Position numbers and translations under genes: made by a program | From: Leifsonia sp. SCN 70-46 | GTDB lineage: Bacteria; Actinomycetota; Actinomycetes; Actinomycetales; Microbacteriaceae | Direction of reading: 5' to 3' | Assembly (NCBI GenBank): GCA_001725325.1 | Contig: MEFY01000002.1 | Coordinates: forward strand, 2,111,559 to 2,175,558 | DNA length: 64,000 bases | Shown: positions 16,711 to 26,124 of the stretch, one piece after another | How positions within the stretch are numbered: the first letter of the stretch is position 1 | Layout: each line of letters begins with the position of its first letter | Notes under the pieces: model-generated | The model's input: the letters and a program-made list of their open reading frames with translations, nothing else | What the model was told of the DNA's origin: nothing | Databases searched by the model: none

Positions 16711-17422
16711 GCTCGTCGCCCGCCTGCGCGCGGCGGGCTGCGTCTTCGCCGAGGATGAGGCGGCGCTCCTGCTCGCCGAGACCGACGACCCCGCCGAGCT
16801 GGAGCGGCTCGTGCGCCTGCGCGTGGACGGCCTGCCGCTCGAGCACGTGCTCGGCTGGGTGGAGTTCCACGGCCGCCGCTACGCCGTCGCGCCCGGGGTC
16901 TTCGTGCCGCGGCCCCGCACCGAGCACCTCGTCGACCTCGCGATAGCGCGCGGCGGCAGCGCCGTGCTCGACCTGTGCTGCGGGAGCGGCGCCGTGGGCG
17001 CCGCCGTCGCGCACGGCCTCGGCGCGGAGCTGTGGTCGGCCGAGCTCGATCCCGCCGCCGTCGCGGTCGCGCGGCGCAACGTGCCGCGCGTGTACGAGGG
17101 CGACCTGTACGCGCCGCTGCCGGCGGGGATCCTCTTCGACATCATCGTGGTCATCGCGCCCTACGTGCCGAGCGGCGAGATCGCGCTGCTGCCGCACGAG
17201 GCGCGCGACTTCGAGCCCCTGCTCGCGCTCGACGGGGGCTCCGACGGGCTCGACCTCGTGCGGCGCATCCTCGCGGGTGCCGGGGAGCGGCTCGCGCCCG
17301 ACGGCGCCCTGTTCACCGAGGTGTCCGAGGAGCAGGCGCCCGCGGTCGTCACGATCGCCGAGTCGCACGGGTTCCGCGCGACTGTGGACGACACCGTCGT
17401 CATCGTGACCAGACGACCGTGA
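16703..17422 (+). CDS. HemK-like putative protein N5-glutamine methyltransferase
   Basis: A 239-residue SAM-dependent methyltransferase related to PrmC/HemK. The SAM loop VLDLCCGSGAVGAA starts near residue 89, and PRPRTEHLVD just before it is typical. The catalytic NPPY motif of true glutamine methyltransferases appears as IAPYVPS near residue 152, keeping Pro-Tyr but losing the Asn. A separate actinobacterial subfamily carries a similarly altered motif (NAPYVP), so the real substrate is uncertain. The start is TTG 16703, overlapping the upstream gene by 8 bases. The 3' end overlaps the convergent DUF2218 gene by 23 bases. Confidence 0.75.
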   Translation: MTELVARLRAAGCVFAEDEAALLLAETDDPAELERLVRLRVDGLPLEHVLGWVEFHGRRYAVAPGVFVPRPRTEHLVDLAIARGGSAVLDLCCGSGAVGAAVAHGLGAELWSAELDPAAVAVARRNVPRVYEGDLYAPLPAGILFDIIVVIAPYVPSGEIALLPHEARDFEPLLALDGGSDGLDLVRRILAGAGERLAPDGALFTEVSEEQAPAVVTIAESHGFRATVDDTVVIVTRRP

Positions 17423-17687
17423 GCCCGTCCTTCTCGGCGAAGCGCTCGAGGTGGCGGCCGAGCACGTCCTCGACGCGCGCGAGGGTCTCGTCGGAGTTCG
17501 CGTAGGCCTCGAGCACGACGAGGCCGGGCCGCACTGCCACGACGCCCAGGCCGTCGCCGATCGTGAGCTCGTCGCCGCGCTCCGTGCGCTCGTGCGGCGC
17601 CTTGTGGCTGATGTGCGACACGAGCTGCTTGGCCCATCGCTCGGGGCGCTCGGTGACGACGTCGGCTCGGGAGCTCAGGGAGTACAT
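17400..17687 (-). CDS. DUF2218-family protein
   Basis: A 95-residue soluble protein of the DUF2218 family, recognised by the pattern ERWAKQLVSHISHKAPHE followed by a short beta region and a C-terminal helix (LARVEDVLGRHLERFAEK). Family function is unknown; it is often found near metal or siderophore genes, but not here. It lies 10 bases downstream of kdpE on the same strand and may be read through from the kdp operon. A GACAAT hexamer 6 bases upstream of the ATG is a possible promoter of its own. Confidence 0.75.
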   Translation of the reverse strand: MYSLSSRADVVTERPERWAKQLVSHISHKAPHERTERGDELTIGDGLGVVAVRPGLVVLEAYANSDETLARVEDVLGRHLERFAEKDGLTVVWSR

Positions 17688-17697
17688 GGGTCTATTG

Positions 17698-18372
17698 TCA
17701 CCCCGCCACGAACCGGTACCCCATGCCCGGCTCGGTGAGCAGGTGGCGCGGCTTCGAGGGCTCGGGCTCGAGCTTCTTGCGCAGCTGCGAGAGGTAGAGG
17801 CGCAGATAGCCCGTGTCGGTCGTGTACTGCGGGCCCCACACCTCGGTGAGCAGGGTCTCGCGCGTCACGAGCCTGTCGCGGTTGTGCACGAGCACCTCGA
17901 GCAGGCGCCACTCCGTGGGGGTGAGGCGCACGGCCGCGCCCGCGCGCGTGACGACGCGCGCCGAGAGGTCGACGGTCACGTCGCCGAAGGTCACGACGGG
18001 CTCGCTGCTCGCCGCGGGCGTGCGGCGCGAGAGCGCGCGGATGCGGGCGAGCAGCTCGTCCGCCGAGAATGGCTTGGTCACGTAGTCGTCGGCGCCCGCG
18101 TCGAGCGCCTCGACCTTGTCCCAGCTCTCGCTGCGGCCGGAGACGACGAGCACCGGCACCTGGGTCCAGCCGCGGAGGGCCTCGATGACCTCGATGCCCG
18201 TGAGGCCGGGCATCCCCAGGTCGATCACGACGATGTCGGGGTGGGTGGCGATCGCGGCGTCGAGCGCCGCGCGGCCGTCGGCGGCCGTCGTGACGTCGTA
18301 GCCGCGCGCCGTGAGCGTGATGCGCAGCGCCCGGAGCATCTGCGGGTCGTCGTCGGCGATGAGGATCCTCAT
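17698..18372 (-). CDS. kdpE: KdpE response regulator
   Basis: A 224-residue OmpR-type regulator of the potassium-uptake operon. The receiver domain has the acidic pocket DDD at residues 7-9 and phosphoacceptor D51 (VVIDLGMPG). The C-terminal winged helix is clear (TPTEWRLLEVLVHNRD...YLRLYLSQLRKKLE). The start overlaps the end of kdpD by 4 bases (ATGA), so the pair is translationally coupled. Confidence 0.97.
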   Translation of the reverse strand: MRILIADDDPQMLRALRITLTARGYDVTTAADGRAALDAAIATHPDIVVIDLGMPGLTGIEVIEALRGWTQVPVLVVSGRSESWDKVEALDAGADDYVTKPFSADELLARIRALSRRTPAASSEPVVTFGDVTVDLSARVVTRAGAAVRLTPTEWRLLEVLVHNRDRLVTRETLLTEVWGPQYTTDTGYLRLYLSQLRKKLEPEPSKPRHLLTEPGMGYRFVAG

Positions 18373-20855
18373 GCCGCCCCCAGCTCGACCACCATGGTCA
18401 GCCCGCCGCCCGGGGTGTCCTCCGCCTCGAGGGTTCCGCCCATCGCCTCGACGAAGCCCTTGGAGAGCGCGAGCCCCAGGCCCACGCCCGTGGTGTTGTC
18501 GGTGTCGCCGAGCCGCTGGAATGCCACGAAGACATCCTCGCGCCTCTCGGGCGGGATGCCGGGACCCGAGTCGATGACGCGCAGCTGCACCCGGCCCTCG
18601 AACGCGCTCGTCGCGATGACGGGGACCGTGCCCGCGGGCGAGAAGCGCAGCGCGTTGGCGAGCAGGTTGACGACGGCGCGCTGCAGGAGCACGGCGTCCG
18701 CCTCGACCGGCGGGACGTCGCCGAGCTCGAGCTGCACGTCGCCGGGGGAGAGGGCGAGCTCGTCGAGGGCTCCCGTGACCGTCTCGTCGAGCGCCACGGA
18801 CGCCAGCGACACCCCGAGCACGCCCGCCTGCAGCCGGCTCGCGTCGAGCAGCTTCGTGACGAGGTCGGCGAGCGAGGCGAGCGACTCCTCCGCCGCGGCG
18901 AGCAGCTCCGCCTCGTCGGCGGGGGAGAGCGTCACCTCCGCCGAGCGCAGCGAGGTGACGGCGGCGGTCGCGGCCGCGAGGGGTCGCCGCAGGTCGTGGC
19001 CCACGGCGGCCAGCAGGGCGGTGCGCAGGCGGTCGGCCTCGGCGACGGGCCGCATGCTCTCGGCCTCTGTCGCCAGCTCGCGGCGCGCGAGGGCGGTCTC
19101 GATCTGGGAGAGGAAGGCGCCGAGGATGCGCCGATCGGACGCCGGCAGCTCCGGCCCGCGCAGGTACAGGCTCGCGTGGTCGCCCACGGGGAACGTCATC
19201 TCGTGGTCGTCGTCGCTCGCGAGGTTCCCGTCGGCCGCGGTGTGCAGCGCGACGTCATGGGAGCGCAGCACGACGCTCGTCATCCCGAAGGCTTCGCGCA
19301 GGCGCGTCACGAGGGCGTCGAGCGCGTCCTGCCCGCCGATGACGCCGCCCGCGATCGTCGCGAGCGTCTCCGACTCGGCCGCGGCGCGCGAGGCCGCGCG
19401 CGACCGTCTCGCCGCCTGGTCTACCACGATGCTCACGAGCACCGCGACGACGACGAAGATGACGAGGGCGAGCAGGTGCAGGGGCTCCGTGATCGTGATC
19501 GTGTAGAGCGGGTCGACGAAGAAGTAGTCGAGCAGCACGCCCGCCGCCGCCGCGCTCACGACGGCCGGCCAGACGCCGCCGACGAGGGCGACGACCACGA
19601 CGAACAGCTGGAAGGCCAGCACGTCGCTCGTGATCGAGTCCTCGCTGCGGATCGCCGCGAGCCCCCACGTGAGCAGCGGCAGCCCGACGACGGCGAGGGC
19701 GAACCCCAGCAGGCGCCGCCGCAGCGAGAGCGCGCCGCCGACCGTCGGGAGCGCCCGCGTGCCGGCCTGCGCGTGCGAGACGATGTGCACGTCGATGTCC
19801 CCGGCCTCGCGGATGACGGTCGCCGACGTGCCCGCGCCCGTGAGCAGGGCGGCGAGGCGGCCGCGCCGGCTCACGCCGATCACGAGCTGCGTCGCATCCA
19901 CGGATCTGGCGAACTCGACGAGGGCGCGCGGCACCGACTCTCCCACGACCTGGTGGTAGCTGCCGCCGAGCGTGCCCGTGAGCTCGCGCTGCGCGGCGAG
20001 CACCCCCGGGTTGCTCTCGGCGAGGCCGTCGGAGCGTGTGATGTGCACCGCGAAGAGCTCGCCGCCGCTCGAGCGCGAGGCGATGCGCGCGCCGCGGCGC
20101 AGGAGGGTCTCGCCCTCCCTGCCGCCCGTGAGGGCGACCACGACGCGCTCGCGCGCGTTCCACGGCGCCGCGATGCCCTTCTCCGCCCGGTACCTCTGCA
20201 GCGCCGAGTCGACCTCGTCGGCGAGCCAGAGGAGGGCGAGCTCGCGCAGGGCCGTGAGGTTGCCGAGCCGGAAGTAGTTGCTGAGGGCCGCGTCGACGCG
20301 CGCGGCCGGGTACACGACGCCGTCGCTCAGCCTGTCGCGCAGGGCCTGCGGTGCGAGGTCGACGAGCTCGACCTGGTCCGCCGAGCGCAGCACGGCGTCG
20401 GGGATCGTCTCGCGCTGCACGACGCCCGTGATCTGGCGCACGACGTCGTTGAGCGACTCGATGTGCTGGATGTTGACCGTCGAGATGACGTCGATGCCCG
20501 CGGCGAGGAGCGTCTCGACGTCCTCCCAGCGCTTCGCGTGGCGAGATCCCGGCGCGTTCGTGTGCGCGAGCTCGTCGACGAGGGCGAGCTCGGGCGACCG
20601 CGCGAGCACGGCGTCGAGGTCGAGCTCGTCGAGCGCCACGCCGCCGTGGTCCACGTCGCGCCGCGGGATGACCTCGAGCCCCTCGACGAGGGCGCCCGTC
20701 GCCGCGCGGCCGTGCGTCTCGACTATCGCCACGACGACGTCACGGCCGCCGTCGCGCAGACGGCGGCCCTCCTCGAGCATCGCGTAGGTCTTGCCCACGC
20801 CGGGGGCGGCCCCGAGCATGACCCGGAGCCGCCCCCTGCCGGTGGAACTAGTCAT
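18369..20855 (-). CDS. kdpD: KdpD osmosensitive K+ channel sensor kinase
   Basis: An 828-residue membrane histidine kinase. Domains in order: KdpD cytosolic domain with a Walker A (GAAPGVGKTYAM, ~15-26) and the conserved DELAHTNAPGSRH at ~96-108; a universal-stress-like domain (~210-365); four transmembrane helices of DUF4118 (~380-480); a GAF-like region; a HisKA helix with the phosphorylated His in AVGHDLRRPLAA; and a HATPase domain with GPGIPPERR and GVGLGLALSKGFVEAMGG. Responds to potassium limitation and phosphorylates KdpE. Overlaps kdpC by 8 bases and kdpE by 4. Confidence 0.97.
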   Translation of the reverse strand: MTSSTGRGRLRVMLGAAPGVGKTYAMLEEGRRLRDGGRDVVVAIVETHGRAATGALVEGLEVIPRRDVDHGGVALDELDLDAVLARSPELALVDELAHTNAPGSRHAKRWEDVETLLAAGIDVISTVNIQHIESLNDVVRQITGVVQRETIPDAVLRSADQVELVDLAPQALRDRLSDGVVYPAARVDAALSNYFRLGNLTALRELALLWLADEVDSALQRYRAEKGIAAPWNARERVVVALTGGREGETLLRRGARIASRSSGGELFAVHITRSDGLAESNPGVLAAQRELTGTLGGSYHQVVGESVPRALVEFARSVDATQLVIGVSRRGRLAALLTGAGTSATVIREAGDIDVHIVSHAQAGTRALPTVGGALSLRRRLLGFALAVVGLPLLTWGLAAIRSEDSITSDVLAFQLFVVVVALVGGVWPAVVSAAAAGVLLDYFFVDPLYTITITEPLHLLALVIFVVVAVLVSIVVDQAARRSRAASRAAAESETLATIAGGVIGGQDALDALVTRLREAFGMTSVVLRSHDVALHTAADGNLASDDDHEMTFPVGDHASLYLRGPELPASDRRILGAFLSQIETALARRELATEAESMRPVAEADRLRTALLAAVGHDLRRPLAAATAAVTSLRSAEVTLSPADEAELLAAAEESLASLADLVTKLLDASRLQAGVLGVSLASVALDETVTGALDELALSPGDVQLELGDVPPVEADAVLLQRAVVNLLANALRFSPAGTVPVIATSAFEGRVQLRVIDSGPGIPPERREDVFVAFQRLGDTDNTTGVGLGLALSKGFVEAMGGTLEAEDTPGGGLTMVVELGAA

Positions 20856-21393
20856 CGAGTCCGTTCAGAGCGAGGTTGAGCCTGAGCACGTTGACCGTCG
20901 GCTCACCGAGGTACCCGAGGTCACGTCCTTGGATCATAGACTCCACGAGCGCACGGACGCGGGCCTCGTCGAGGCCGCGCGCCTGCGCGACGCGCGGCAC
21001 CTGCAGCAGCGCGTACTCGGGGCTGATGTGAGGGTCGAGCCCCGAGCCCGACGCCGTGAGGGCGTCTGCGGGGGCATCCCCGCCGAGGGCCGCCCGGCGC
21101 TCGTCGACGGCCGCGAGGAGGTCGGCGTTGTCCGGCCCGTAGTTGGAGCCGCTCGAGGCACCGCCGTCGTAGTCGGTCGCCGAGGGGCGCGACTGGAACC
21201 ACTCGTCGCCCTCGAACTGCTGGCCGATGAGGGCGGAGCCGACGGGTCGGCCGTCGACCTCGACGAGCGATCCGTTCGTCTGGGCGGGGAACGCGGCCTG
21301 GCCGATGCCGAGGACGGCGAGCGGGTAGGCGATGCCGAGCACGACGGTCAGGACGACCATGGCGCGCAGGGCGGTGAGGGTGTGGCGGAACAA
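20848..21393 (-). CDS. kdpC: KdpC subunit of K+-transporting ATPase
   Basis: A 181-residue single-pass membrane subunit that assists ATP binding by KdpB. One N-terminal helix (~10-30) is followed by the extracytoplasmic domain with GSALIGQQFEGDEWFQSRPSA and GSNYGPDNADL, both family hallmarks, and the C-terminal LNLAL motif. The gene starts 10 bases after kdpB and overlaps kdpD. Confidence 0.96.
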   Translation of the reverse strand: MFRHTLTALRAMVVLTVVLGIAYPLAVLGIGQAAFPAQTNGSLVEVDGRPVGSALIGQQFEGDEWFQSRPSATDYDGGASSGSNYGPDNADLLAAVDERRAALGGDAPADALTASGSGLDPHISPEYALLQVPRVAQARGLDEARVRALVESMIQGRDLGYLGEPTVNVLRLNLALNGLDD

Positions 21394-21403
21394 TGTGGGC
21401 TCC

Positions 21404-23386
21404 TTAGAATCCGGGGATGAGGCTCACGACCAGGTCGATGAGCTTGATGCCGATGAACGGGGCGATGAGCCCCCCGACGCCGTAGATGAGCAGGTTGCGC
21501 CCGAGCAGCTTCGAGGCGGAGAACGCGCGGTAGCGCACGCCGCGCAGGGCGAGCGGGATGAGCGCGACGATCACGAGCGCGTTGAAGACGATGGCGCTCG
21601 TGATGGCCGACGCGGGTGAGTGCAGGCCCATGATGTTGAGCACCGCGAGGCCGGGGAACACGGCCGAGAACATCGCGGGGATGATCGCGAAGTACTTGGC
21701 GACGTCGTTGGCTATCGAGAACGTCGTGAGCGAGCCGCGCGTGATGAGCAGCTGCTTGCCGATGCGCACGATGTCGATGAGCTTCGTCGGGTCGGAGTCG
21801 AGGTCGACCATGTTGCCGGCCTCCTTCGCCGCCGACGTGCCCGTGTTCATCGCGACGCCCACGTCCGCCTGCGCGAGGGCCGGTGCGTCGTTGGTGCCGT
21901 CGCCCGTCATGGCGACGAGGCTGCCGCCCGCCTGCTCGCGCTTGATGAGCTCCATCTTGTCCTCGGGCGTCGCCTCGGCGAGGAAGTCGTCCACGCCAGC
22001 CTCGCGGGCGATGGCGGCCGCCGTGAGCGGGTTGTCGCCCGTGATCATGACGGTGCGGATGCCCATGGCCCGCAGCTCGGCGAAGCGCTCGCGCAGCCCG
22101 TCCTTGACGACGTCCTTGAGGTGGATGACGCCGAGCACGCGCGTGGTGCCCCCGACCCTCGACGCGACGACGAGGGGCGTGCCGCCGGACTGGCTGACGG
22201 AGCTCACTATGGACTCGAGGTCCTCCGGGACGGAGCCGGCCCACTGCGAGACCTGCGACCCCGCGCCCTTGCGCACCTGGCTGCCGTCGGCGAGGTCGAG
22301 GCCGCTCATGCGCGTCTGCGCGGTGAAGGGCACGATGCCCGCGCCCGCGGGCAGGTCCACGGCGCCGCCCGCGAGCTCGACGACGGAGGTGCCCTCCGGC
22401 GTCGGGTCGGCGAGCGACGACAGCCTGGCCGCCTCGGCGAGCTCCGCGACGGACACGCCCTCGACCGGCAGGAACTCCGACGCCCGGCGGTTGCCGTACG
22501 TGATGGTCCCGGTCTTGTCGAGCAGGAGCGTCGTCACATCGCCCGCGGCCTCGACCGCGCGCCCCGACATCGCGAGCACGTTGTGCTGCACGAGCCTGTC
22601 CATGCCCGCGATGCCGATGGCGCTCAGGAGGGCGCCGATCGTCGTCGGGATGAGGCACACGAGCAGGGCGACGAGCACGGTGATGCTCACGGTGCCACCC
22701 GCGTACGACGCGAGGGGGTTGAGCGTGAGCACGACGACGAGGAACACGATCGAGAGGCTCGCGAGCAGGATGTTGAGCGCGATCTCGTTGGGGGTCTTCT
22801 GCCGGGCGGCGCCCTCGACGAGGCGGATCATCCTGTCCACGAACGTCTCGCCGGGCTTCGAGGTGATCTTGACCACGATGCGGTCGGAGAGCACGCGCGT
22901 GCCTCCCGTGACGGCGCTGCGGTCGCCGCCGTGCTCGCGGATGACCGGCGCCGACTCGCCCGTGATGGCGGACTCGTCGACCGACGCGATTCCCCACACG
23001 ATGTCGCCGTCGCCGGGGATCACCTCTCCCGCCGACACGACGACGTGGTCGCCGAGCCGCAGGTCGGCGGACGAGACGTCCTCGGCCACCTCCACGGGGT
23101 CCGCGGAGCGCACGCGGTGCGCGAGGGTCGAGGTGCGCGTGCTGCGCAGGCTCGCGGCCTGCGCCTTGCCGCGGCCCTCGGCCACCGACTCCGCGAGGTT
23201 CGCGAACAGCACGGTGAGCCACAGCCACACGGCGATGCCGACGGCGAAGAGCGACGGCTCGACGAAGCAGATCGCGGTCGTGAGCAGTGCACCCGCCTCG
23301 ACGACGAGCATGACGGGGTTGCGCCACATGAGGCGCGGGTCGAGCTTGCGGAACGCTCCCGGGAGCGCCTGGACGAACGTGTTCAT
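21404..23386 (-). CDS. kdpB: KdpB ATPase subunit of the K+ pump
   Basis: A 660-residue P-type ATPase that hydrolyses ATP to drive K+ uptake through KdpA. Phosphorylated Asp is in [14 protein letters not shown], with the TGES loop (AITGESAPV), the hinge ([14 protein letters not shown]) and [21 protein letters not shown]. The start ATG 23386, two bases after the kdpA stop, is chosen over longer in-frame options because it matches the usual family length and the operon spacing. Confidence 0.97.
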   Translation of the reverse strand: MNTFVQALPGAFRKLDPRLMWRNPVMLVVEAGALLTTAICFVEPSLFAVGIAVWLWLTVLFANLAESVAEGRGKAQAASLRSTRTSTLAHRVRSADPVEVAEDVSSADLRLGDHVVVSAGEVIPGDGDIVWGIASVDESAITGESAPVIREHGGDRSAVTGGTRVLSDRIVVKITSKPGETFVDRMIRLVEGAARQKTPNEIALNILLASLSIVFLVVVLTLNPLASYAGGTVSITVLVALLVCLIPTTIGALLSAIGIAGMDRLVQHNVLAMSGRAVEAAGDVTTLLLDKTGTITYGNRRASEFLPVEGVSVAELAEAARLSSLADPTPEGTSVVELAGGAVDLPAGAGIVPFTAQTRMSGLDLADGSQVRKGAGSQVSQWAGSVPEDLESIVSSVSQSGGTPLVVASRVGGTTRVLGVIHLKDVVKDGLRERFAELRAMGIRTVMITGDNPLTAAAIAREAGVDDFLAEATPEDKMELIKREQAGGSLVAMTGDGTNDAPALAQADVGVAMNTGTSAAKEAGNMVDLDSDPTKLIDIVRIGKQLLITRGSLTTFSIANDVAKYFAIIPAMFSAVFPGLAVLNIMGLHSPASAITSAIVFNALVIVALIPLALRGVRYRAFSASKLLGRNLLIYGVGGLIAPFIGIKLIDLVVSLIPGF

Positions 23387-23388
23387 GA

Positions 23389-25035
23389 CTACTGCAGCCC
23401 TTCCGCCAGGGGACCCAGCGCGAGTACGGGGAAATACGTGAGCGCCGACACGATGACGACGGTCCCGAGGAGGAGGCCCACGAACTGCGGGCGGTGGGTG
23501 GGCAGCGTCCCCGCGGTCGCGGGAACCCTGTCCTGCGCGGCGAAGGAGCCGGCGAGGGCGAGGACGAAGACGATGGGCAGGAACCTGCCGAGCATCATGG
23601 TGACGCCCAGGGCGATGTTGAGCCACGGGGTGTTGGCCGTGAGTCCCGCGAAGGCCGACCCGTTGTTGTTGGCCGCGGACGTGAAGGCGTAGAGCACCTC
23701 GGTGAAGCCGTGCAGGCCCGGGTTCCAGATCGATGTGCCTGTGACATCCTCGCGGATGCCGGGCAGGCCGAAGCTCAGCGCCGTGCCCACGAGCACGAGG
23801 GTCGGCGTCGTGAGGATGTAGAGGCTCGCAAGCTTGATCTCGCGCGCCCCCACCTTCTTGCCGAGGTACTCGGGTGTGCGGCCGACCATGAGGCCCGCGA
23901 CGAACACCGCGATGATCGCGATGACGAGGATGCCGTACAGCCCGGCCCCGACACCGCCCGGTGCGACCTCGCCGAGCATCATGTTGACGAGCGCCATGCC
24001 GCCGCCGAGCGCGGAGTAGCTGTCGTGCATCGAGTTGACCGCGCCCGTCGACGTGATCGTCGAGGTCGTCGCGAAGAGCGTGGACCCGACGATGCCGAAC
24101 CGCTGCTCCTTGCCCTCCATGCTGCCCGTGGCGAGCTCCGCCCACGTCATGAGCGTCGCCGACACGACGAACAGCACACCCATCGTCGCCGCGATCGCGT
24201 AGCCCTGCCGGTTGTCGCCGACCATGCGGCCGAACGTGCGGGGGAGGGAGAAGGGGATGAGGAGCATGAGCAGCACCTCGACGAGGCTCGTCCACGCCGC
24301 GGGGTTCTCGAACGGGTGCGCCGAGTTCGCGTTGAAGAACCCGCCGCCGTTGGTGCCCAGGAGCTTGATGGCCTCCTGGGATGCCACCGGCCCGCCCGGC
24401 ACGACGGCGCTGCCGCCCGTGAGGGTCGTGACCTCCTGGAACCCGGAGAGGTTCTGGATCACGCCGCCCGCGAGCAGCACGACGGCCGCGACCACCGAGA
24501 GCGGCAGCAGGATGCGCAGCGTGCCGCGCGTGAGGTCGACCCAGAAGTTTCCGATCGTGCCCGACACCGCGTGGGCGAGCCCGCGGACGAGCGCGACGGC
24601 CACGGCCATCCCCACCGCCGCCGACACGAAGTTCTGCACGGCCAGGCCCACGAGCTGCACGGTGTAGCCGAGCGTCAGCTCGGGCGAGTACGACTGCCAG
24701 TTCGTGTTGGTGACGAACGAGATCGCCGTGTTGAACGCGAGCGGCTCGCTCGTGGGCGGCAGGCCGAGGGAGTAGGGCAGCACCTGCTGCACGCGCTGCA
24801 GGGCGTAGACGAGCAGGATGCCCACTGCCGAGAACGCGAGCACGGAGCGCAGGTACGAGGGCCAGCTCTGCCCCGAGCCGGGGTCGGCGCCGATGAGCCG
24901 GTAGAAGCCGCGCTCGACGCGCAGGTGCTTCGGGGACGTGTACACGGCGGCCATGTAGTCGCCGAGGGGACGGTAGAGCAGCACGAGCACGACGACGAGC
25001 GTCGCGAGCTGGGCCGCGAAGAGGAGCCAGGCCAT
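23389..25035 (-). CDS. kdpA: KdpA potassium-translocating subunit
   Basis: A 548-residue integral membrane protein related to K+ channels. It carries the four filter-like repeats expected: [35 protein letters not shown] and NNNGSAFAG. About ten hydrophobic helices. The start codon overlaps the kdpF stop by one base (TGATG), a termination-reinitiation junction. Confidence 0.97.
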   Translation of the reverse strand: MAWLLFAAQLATLVVVLVLLYRPLGDYMAAVYTSPKHLRVERGFYRLIGADPGSGQSWPSYLRSVLAFSAVGILLVYALQRVQQVLPYSLGLPPTSEPLAFNTAISFVTNTNWQSYSPELTLGYTVQLVGLAVQNFVSAAVGMAVAVALVRGLAHAVSGTIGNFWVDLTRGTLRILLPLSVVAAVVLLAGGVIQNLSGFQEVTTLTGGSAVVPGGPVASQEAIKLLGTNGGGFFNANSAHPFENPAAWTSLVEVLLMLLIPFSLPRTFGRMVGDNRQGYAIAATMGVLFVVSATLMTWAELATGSMEGKEQRFGIVGSTLFATTSTITSTGAVNSMHDSYSALGGGMALVNMMLGEVAPGGVGAGLYGILVIAIIAVFVAGLMVGRTPEYLGKKVGAREIKLASLYILTTPTLVLVGTALSFGLPGIREDVTGTSIWNPGLHGFTEVLYAFTSAANNNGSAFAGLTANTPWLNIALGVTMMLGRFLPIVFVLALAGSFAAQDRVPATAGTLPTHRPQFVGLLLGTVVIVSALTYFPVLALGPLAEGLQ

Positions 25036-25124
25036 CAGAACCTCTCAGGGTTCACGAGGGCGACGACCAGGTAGGCGATCGCGGCGAGGGCGAGCACCGT
25101 CGCGATGAGTCCGATGACGATCAC
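25035..25124 (-). CDS. kdpF: KdpF, small stabilising subunit
   Basis: A 29-residue single-helix peptide read from GTG 25124: a hydrophobic run of Ile, Val, Leu and Ala, then the KdpF-typical ending [11 protein letters not shown]. It stabilises the KdpABC complex in the membrane. It was found by reading the minus strand directly upstream of kdpA. Its start overlaps the stop of the 27-residue peptide gene (GTGA) and its stop overlaps the kdpA start. Confidence 0.92.
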   Translation of the reverse strand: MIVIGLIATVLALAAIAYLVVALVNPERF

Positions 25125-25204
25125 AGCCGCTCGACCCCCTTCGCGACGAGGGCGACGAGCGCCACGAGGGCGAGGATGCCGGCGATGAGCACGACGTCGA
25201 GCAC
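25121..25204 (-). CDS. 27-residue hydrophobic peptide leading the kdp operon
   Basis: A tiny reading frame from GTG 25204: an acidic N-terminus (MLDVV), about 18 residues of uninterrupted Leu/Ala/Val/Ile, then the basic tail AKGVERL. This predicts a single membrane helix with the tail in the cytosol. Its TGA overlaps the kdpF GTG by four bases, so translation is coupled. Similar short peptides upstream of kdpF occur in Actinobacteria and may be an accessory Kdp subunit, but I know of no established function. Confidence 0.7.
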   Translation of the reverse strand: MLDVVLIAGILALVALVALVAKGVERL

Positions 25205-25225
25205 GGGAGTCTCTTTTCCGTTGAC

Positions 25226-25244
25226 GCCCCGCGCTCTGCGGGGC
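25226..25244 (-). promoter_or_regulatory. Hairpin in the kdp 5' leader
   Basis: Perfect 7-base-pair stem GCCCCGC/GCGGGGC with a 5-base loop, 22 bases upstream of the first kdp start codon. It could be an attenuation, RNA-stability or operator element. No T-run follows, and nothing ties it to a known riboswitch. Confidence 0.4.
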
Positions 25245-25297
25245 ACGGATGAGTCAACGCCGCGCGGACGCGCCCGCGGTCGATCCTTACGGAATCC

Positions 25298-25313
25298 TCA
25301 CGCCGGGGCGTGA
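25298..25313 (-). terminator. Inverted repeat after ppgK
   Basis: TCACGCC and GGCGTGA separated by two bases, 8 bases beyond the ppgK stop. It may end the map-ppgK transcript, or be an operator (for example for KdpE) in the 117-base gap before kdp. The loop is too small for an ideal hairpin. Confidence 0.35.
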
Positions 25314-25321
25314 AACCCTAA

Positions 25322-26110
25322 CTACTCCGAGTCGGTCGGGAACTCCACGGACGGCGCGGAGGCCGGACGGGGTGCCGCGAGCGCCGCGGCCCCGAGGATC
25401 CCCGCGTTGTTCTTGTGCACCGCGGCGATGATCGGGGTGTCGAGCTTGAGCAGGGGCAGGAAGTCATCCGCGGTCTTGGAGACGCCGCCGCCCACGATGA
25501 ACAGATCGGGGGAGAACAGGTTCTCGAGGTGCGTGTAGTACTTCTGCAGGCGCTTCGCCCAGTGCTCCCAGTCGAGGTCGTCGCGCTCCTTCGCCGAGTA
25601 GGCGGCGCGCGACTCGGCGTCCTTGCCGTCGAGCTCGAGGTGGCCGAGCTCGGAGTTGGGGATGAGCACGTCGTTGTAGATGAGCGCGCTGCCGATGCCC
25701 GTGCCGAGGGTCGTGAGGATCACGAGGCCCTTGACGCCTTTGGCGGCGCCGTAGCGCACCTCCGCGTAGCCTGCGGCATCCGCGTCGTTGACGAAGTGGA
25801 TGTCGCGGCCGAGGGCCTTCTCGAAGAGCGCCTCGGCCTCCAGGCCTATCCACTTCTTCGACACGTTGGCCGCCGACATCGTGCGGCCGTGGCGGACGAT
25901 CGCGGGGAAGCACACGCCGAGCGGCACATCCTCGGGGGCGCCGCCGAGCTTCTCGATGAGGTCGATGACCGTCTGCACGATGTCGTCCGGCGCGCCGCCC
26001 TCGGGCGTCGGGAGCTTGATGCGCTCGCTCAGCAGCTCGCCGCTGTCGGTGTCGACGAGGGCGCCCTTGATGCCCGTGCCGCCGATGTCGATGCCCAGCG
26101 CCTGTGCCAT
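25322..26110 (-). CDS. ppgK: Polyphosphate/ATP glucokinase
   Basis: A 262-residue ROK-family sugar kinase. It phosphorylates glucose, and actinobacterial members prefer inorganic polyphosphate as donor. The N-terminal phosphate loop is DIGGTGIKGALVD (residues 8-20), the second is TLGTGIGSALIYND, and NDADAAGYAE and SELGHLELDGKDAE complete the signature. The latter resembles the polyphosphate-glucokinase subgroup. Length is close to that of mycobacterial PPGK. ATG 26110 lies 14 bases after the map stop, so the two are co-transcribed. Confidence 0.94.
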   Translation of the reverse strand: MAQALGIDIGGTGIKGALVDTDSGELLSERIKLPTPEGGAPDDIVQTVIDLIEKLGGAPEDVPLGVCFPAIVRHGRTMSAANVSKKWIGLEAEALFEKALGRDIHFVNDADAAGYAEVRYGAAKGVKGLVILTTLGTGIGSALIYNDVLIPNSELGHLELDGKDAESRAAYSAKERDDLDWEHWAKRLQKYYTHLENLFSPDLFIVGGGVSKTADDFLPLLKLDTPIIAAVHKNNAGILGAAALAAPRPASAPSVEFPTDSE

Positions 26111-26124
26111 GCGTGTGTCCTTCG

